Assembly: GCA_016209085.1 (NCBI GenBank)
Contig: JACQWV010000124.1
Coordinates: forward strand, 1 to 36,461
DNA: 36,461 bases
Reading direction: 5' to 3'
DNA from: Elusimicrobiota bacterium
GTDB taxonomy: Bacteria > Elusimicrobiota > Elusimicrobia > Elusimicrobiales > UBA9959
Shown here: piece after piece, positions 33,321 through 36,461 of the stretch
Layout: each line of letters starts with the position of its first letter
Numbering within the stretch: the stretch's first letter is position 1
Position numbers and translations under genes: made by a program
Notes under the pieces: generated by a model
Seen by the model: the letters and a program-made list of their open reading frames with translations, nothing else
The model's database searches: none
What the model was told of the DNA's origin: nothing

Positions 33321-34206
33321 AGAAAAAATTTTCGGGTAAATCCTCACTGGTCCGCTGCATAGCGGGGTTAAATTGCACGGACTCTCTTGCTGGGGCGTGT
33401 TGAACTGCGAAGACGCCGGCCAGCACAAGAAGTCCACCCAGAATAATGGTTACTATAACCGGTTCGTGCAGCAAAGTTACAGCAGCAATAAACGTGATGA
33501 AAGGCTCCAGATAGAGGAATGCCGCAACCTTAGATGCCTCTATCCGTTCCAACGCCGTATACCAGAAAAGATAACCGAGCCCCGAGCATCCGACGCCGAG
33601 AAATAAAATAGAGCCGGTGCCTACACCCGACAGCGCACTGTAGTCGCGCCACCCCGCGCCTGCCACGAACAAGGGTAAAAGCATGAGCCACCCGAGAAAC
33701 ATCACGGCGGTTGTCGTACGAACGCTCCCGAGACGCTTCAAGGTGCTGTGACCGAGAACCGTGTAGACAGCCCAGTTAACAGTGCTGGCCAGTATCAGAA
33801 GGTCTCCGCGAGTTGTGGGCAATGTAAGAACGCTCCATGAAAGTTCGCCTCTTGTCAGAACGAGGGCGGAAAGTAATGCGGACCAAATCGGAATCAGTCC
33901 AATCAACCAACCTGTGCGAATTGCAGTGGTGAGTGTGAGTCCATGAATCTGGAGTATTTGGTGGACGAAAATTCCGACAAAGCCCATGAAAGTGAGAGCG
34001 GGCCATGTATCGCGTGGGGGAAGCAGGGGTTCACCCCGGATCCGTAGGATGAAGATGAGAGTGATGACACCGAGGGTGAAGCGGCTGAAGATGATAGTGA
34101 CTGGCGATGCCTCTTGCAGGACAGCCTTTGTTGCTACGAAAGAGACACCCCAGAGAATGACCGCACCGAAAGCGGCAAGCCGCGGAATAAGGGTATTTGT
34201 GTTCAT
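33313..34206 (-). CDS. DMT-superfamily (EamA) transporter, apparently lacking one helix
   Basis: 297 residues from the ATG at 34206 (a TTG at 34230 is an alternative; neither has a strong ribosome-binding site). Two EamA halves are clear: FGAVILWGVSFVATKAVL...SPVTIIFSRFTLG and GDLLILASTVNWAVYTVLGH...LEPFITFIAAVTLLHEPV. Between them the usual GER-x-xQWLG helix (TM5) seems missing: ALVLTRGELS passes within about 8 residues to LPTTRGDLL, so an in-frame deletion is likely. The C-terminal tail of about 25 residues (SVQFNPAMQRTSEDLP...) is not typical of the family. Codon use looks less A-rich than neighbours. Probably inner-membrane metabolite exporter; may be impaired. Confidence 0.82.
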   Translation of the reverse strand: MNTNTLIPRLAAFGAVILWGVSFVATKAVLQEASPVTIIFSRFTLGVITLIFILRIRGEPLLPPRDTWPALTFMGFVGIFVHQILQIHGLTLTTAIRTGWLIGLIPIWSALLSALVLTRGELSWSVLTLPTTRGDLLILASTVNWAVYTVLGHSTLKRLGSVRTTTAVMFLGWLMLLPLFVAGAGWRDYSALSGVGTGSILFLGVGCSGLGYLFWYTALERIEASKVAAFLYLEPFITFIAAVTLLHEPVIVTIILGGLLVLAGVFAVQHAPARESVQFNPAMQRTSEDLPENFFYE

Positions 34207-34341
34207 CTCAATACTGCTAATTTTCTCCAATCTTTTGCGATTATATTAGTGTGGACAGATTTATGTATTTTTAAAATCTTTTCTCATAAAATATTATAAC
34301 AGATAATTGAAATTTTTGCATATTTTCCCTATTTTTGCGTG

Positions 34342-34941
34342 TTACGGCTTTATCGGTTCAAGAGCGCATTTATAGGCAGTCAAATCTTTTTGTTCGCGAG
34401 GCGTCAATTTAAGTCTATATACAGGTTCCTTTTCATCGCTTACTTGGATTTCAGCAGGACTGCCTCTTAATGTTACTATTGCGGGGTTATGCAAAAGTTT
34501 CAAAGAGCCGTCTGTTTGTTTTTTGAAGATAGACACATCTATTCTAACCGCTTTCTCATCAAGGGAAGTTACTTTGATTCTCAAAAGCATATTGTTAATT
34601 GTTATTTCTTGGGCTTGGGCATCAGTGACTAACAGGCCTCCGAGAACCTCGGCAGAATCTCTCAGTTGCAGAGAGTAATTGATTGAAAAAAGTTTTTTTA
34701 TGCCGTTTTTTATATTTTCAGAAGCGCCGGGGATAAAAAAAACGACCACAGCCGCACAAACAGCCAATCCTGCAAAAACTGCTGTCCTGGACCATAACGG
34801 CTGCCTTAAGAAACCAATCTGCCTTTTTGGTTTTTCAACGGCATTTTTTATATCAGGCCACAAATCACGAGTCTCAAGCAATTTTGTCTGAGCGCATATT
34901 TTATTAAAAACTCCTTCAAGATTTTCTTTATCTTTTAACAT
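34342..34941 (-). CDS. Putative anti-sigma factor, single-pass membrane protein
   Basis: The ATG at 34941 is preceded by AGGAGG with six bases spacing, giving 199 residues. It overlaps the sigma-factor gene by 14 bases, the usual coupling of ECF sigma/anti-sigma pairs. A cytosolic N-terminal part (about 55 residues; LEGVFNKICAQTKLLETRDLWPDIKNAV) precedes one membrane helix (VFAGLAVCAAVVVFFI). The rest is a periplasmic beta-rich sensor-like domain (about 75-199). No zinc-finger HxxxCxxC motif is present, so it is not a ZAS-type anti-sigma. The role is inferred from context. Confidence 0.7.
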   Translation of the reverse strand: MLKDKENLEGVFNKICAQTKLLETRDLWPDIKNAVEKPKRQIGFLRQPLWSRTAVFAGLAVCAAVVVFFIPGASENIKNGIKKLFSINYSLQLRDSAEVLGGLLVTDAQAQEITINNMLLRIKVTSLDEKAVRIDVSIFKKQTDGSLKLLHNPAIVTLRGSPAEIQVSDEKEPVYRLKLTPREQKDLTAYKCALEPIKP

Positions 34942-35554
34942 AATCAGCCTCCTTTTTATCATGGGTTCCATTTTTAAAATATTCCGGAAATTTCGGAGCT
35001 AATTGTTTATAAAGCAGTTTTCTACCCTTTAAAAGCCTTAAACTGACTGCATTTTGTGAAATACCCAGTCTTATGGAGATATCATTCAGGCTAGTTTCAT
35101 GGAAGTGGAAAAGCACGAAAACTTCCTTGAGAGAAACAGGCAGGTTTCTTACGGCTTTATCAAGACATTTCAATAATTCTTTCTTGGTTAGAGACTCTTC
35201 CGGTTTATCATGCGCGTCAACCGGTTCCGGAGGGGCGTTTTCTCCTTCCGGGAAGCCAAAACGCTCAAGACTGAAGAAATTTATAATAGATAAACGTCTC
35301 AATCTGTTGCGCGTTATGTTAAGTGCAATAGTATAGAGCCAGTTTGAGAAATCATGGGCCGTATTGTAGAGTTTAAGGCTGGCGTATGCTTTGATAAAGG
35401 CAGTTTGCGCTATGTCTTCAGCTTCATGGATATTACCGGTCATTCTTAAAGCCAAATCATAAAGCCGGTTCTGATATTTTTCAACCAGAGGTTTAAAAGC
35501 TTCAGAATCGCCTTTTAATGTTTCTGTTACCATGCGGATGTCTTCCTGCTGCAT
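34928..35554 (-). CDS. ECF-type RNA polymerase sigma factor
   Basis: 208 residues. Region 2 (about 10-90): YQNRLYDLALRMTGNIHEAEDIAQTAFIKAYASL and FSNWLYTIALNITRNRLRR. A linker with acidic/Pro residues follows, then region 4 (about 130-185): NLPVSLKEVFVLFHFHETSLNDISIRLGISQNAVSLRLLKGRKLL, a helix-turn-helix for -35 recognition. It redirects RNA polymerase in response to envelope signals relayed by the overlapping anti-sigma gene. AAAGGAG precedes the ATG. No self-promoter was identified; the small exported protein gene lies 74 bases upstream on the same strand, with a weak hairpin (AGGGG/CCCCT) between them. Confidence 0.93.
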   Translation of the reverse strand: MQQEDIRMVTETLKGDSEAFKPLVEKYQNRLYDLALRMTGNIHEAEDIAQTAFIKAYASLKLYNTAHDFSNWLYTIALNITRNRLRRLSIINFFSLERFGFPEGENAPPEPVDAHDKPEESLTKKELLKCLDKAVRNLPVSLKEVFVLFHFHETSLNDISIRLGISQNAVSLRLLKGRKLLYKQLAPKFPEYFKNGTHDKKEADYVKR

Positions 35555-35628
35555 TAGAACTCCTTTAAAACACTAAGTTATAACAGGGGACCGACCTAAA
35601 ATTTCAGAACGATCCCCCCTAACCTCTT

Positions 35629-35859
35629 TTACCGGACAATACTTCTACATTTTACTTTACCATTTTCCTCTATACAATCGGTCGTTACCTGCTGCGGCGA
35701 GTCGACTTTTCCTCCGGAAGTGGTACAAACTATTTTTCCGTTTTTGTTATTGCAAACAGTTTGCGCTGTTCCAACACTGGCCTTATGAGCATACAGTATC
35801 GTCCCTGTCATGACTCCTGCGGCCAGGATTATTAATGCAAGTTTATGACTATTTTTCAT
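35629..35859 (-). CDS. Small exported cysteine-containing protein
   Basis: 76 residues: signal peptide or N-terminal anchor (LALIILAAGVMTGTILYA), then a mature part of about 50 residues with Cys in four positions (VCNNKNGKIVCTTSGG and DCIEENGKVKCRS), forming two similar C-x-x-x-NGK-x-x-C loops that look like an internal duplication closed by disulfides. AGGAGG precedes the ATG. It lies upstream of the sigma-factor gene on the same strand, so it may be cotranscribed. No family recognised. Confidence 0.65.
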   Translation of the reverse strand: MKNSHKLALIILAAGVMTGTILYAHKASVGTAQTVCNNKNGKIVCTTSGGKVDSPQQVTTDCIEENGKVKCRSIVR

Positions 35860-36147
35860 TTCCGCACCTCCTTATTGGCTCCTCATTATATATACAATCC
35901 GCAATTTAAAATCTTTCCAACAGTTACTGAAGTGTAATTTCGGGTTAGTCTTTATAACCCCGCCACCCACTTAAGGCAGAATGCCCTTTTCTGGCAAGTG
36001 GGTCGTGGGGTAAAAGGCACGGGTGATTCTGTTAGGCTGGACTATTTTGCAATTATTGTCTTAACCCTCTCCAGAGAACGGGAGAGGGAAAGGCGAGGGC
36101 GGGGCCGATTGTGTTGCCCGGATATATGTGTTATAGATATCTGTATT
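35860..36147. other. Gene-free interval with palindromes
   Basis: 288 bases without a credible gene. A long imperfect hairpin (CCCCGCCACCCACTT...CAAGTGGGTCGTGGGG, about 35959-36016) and CCCTCTCC/GGGAGAGGG (about 36066-36089) are present. Around 35928-35947 a stretch (ACTGAAGTGTAATTTCGGG) resembles half of the 26-bp palindrome family. The left end contains the ribosome-binding site of the small exported protein. Confidence 0.5.
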
Positions 36148-36460
36148 TACTGAGCTTCGCAGAAATAATGGATACGCTGGCTGAGCCGATTTTTGAGCGA
36201 GACAAGCCTGCCTGCCGAAGCCTCGGCGCAGGCAGGGAACGAGGAGCGCGCATAACTTGGGTTATGTAAGCGACGAGTGACGCGCTCTAAGCCGAAAAGC
36301 GGCCAGCCCCTTTCCCTTCAAGGGAAAGGGGAGGCTCATATTTGGCCGTCTGCTGCGTTGCTCCTCACTCACATAGCGAACGCTATGCTCGTTCGTCGCG
36401 CCTTGCATCCAATCCAAATATGAGCCTCCAACGTGCCCATTATTTCTGCGAAGCTCAGTA
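36148..36460 (+). mobile_element. Hairpin-rich inverted-repeat element, copy 4 (longest)
   Basis: 313 bp, same orientation as copy 1. The first 24 bases of its ends match as inverted repeats. The left hairpin is CATAAC-TTGG-GTTATG, the right one CATAGC-GAAC-GCTATG. Two extra palindromes are inserted: CCTGCCTGCCG...GCAGGCAGG (about 36207-36236) and CCCCTTTCCC/GGGAAAGGGG (36307-36331), the latter at the place where copy 1 has only CCCCAAAGGGG. TA borders both ends. The window ends one base later. Confidence 0.83.
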
Positions 36461-36461
36461 A

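Noticed and set aside
33023-34299. Complete integron cassette around the DMT transporter
   Set aside because: Atypical tail and composition are suggestive, but no clear attC pair with core sites or integrase was seen.

Overview
The window reads as chromosome from an uncultured, Gram-negative, double-membrane bacterium, by eye roughly 45% GC. The envelope genes (a TolC-like outer-membrane protein, a MacA/MacB pump, many signal peptides) support this. A candidate-phylum lineage such as Elusimicrobiota or Omnitrophota would fit, but that placement is an inference from gene style and no marker in the window proves it. Most genes are on the minus strand.

Layout. 1-3.7 kb: the end of a triple-receiver GGDEF regulator, a secreted trypsin-like protease and a membrane protein. 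3.7-6.6 kb: three copies of a hairpin-rich inverted-repeat element, interleaved with a SWIB-domain gene, tRNA-Cys, a MORN-repeat secreted protein and a CAU tRNA. 6.5-8.6 kb: nifU-nifS iron-sulfur assembly genes. 8.65-13.2 kb: a four-gene cassette consisting of a membrane protein with a C-terminal Cys-His-x-Ala repeat tail, a radical SAM/SPASM enzyme starting one base after it, a secreted Tudor-knot-like protein and a second membrane protein. 13.2-23.5 kb: the replication block ACT protein-gyrA-gyrB-dciA-dnaN-dnaA and a likely oriC; gyrB carries a 432-residue HNH-type intein. 23.7-27.1 kb: a DUF4105-like periplasmic protein and a fused purN-purH. 27.1-34.2 kb: a six-gene export operon (DMT transporter, TolC-like, MacA-like, MacB-like, ABC-2 ATPase and permease). 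34.3-35.9 kb: small exported protein, ECF sigma factor and putative anti-sigma factor. 36.15 kb to the end: a fourth copy of the hairpin element.

The best candidate for an undescribed system is the 8.65-13.2 kb cassette. The cytosol-facing tail of the first protein (eight CHxA units plus a last Cys) looks like a substrate for the adjacent radical SAM/SPASM enzyme, and NifU/NifS lie just downstream. The second is the hairpin element: four copies carry small stem-loops whose stems change by compensatory base-pair substitutions, the copies have taken up further palindromes, and their ends supply stop codons to neighbouring genes. The same tendency of palindromic DNA to reshape proteins is seen inside purH, where a 48-bp palindrome is translated as 16 in-frame residues.
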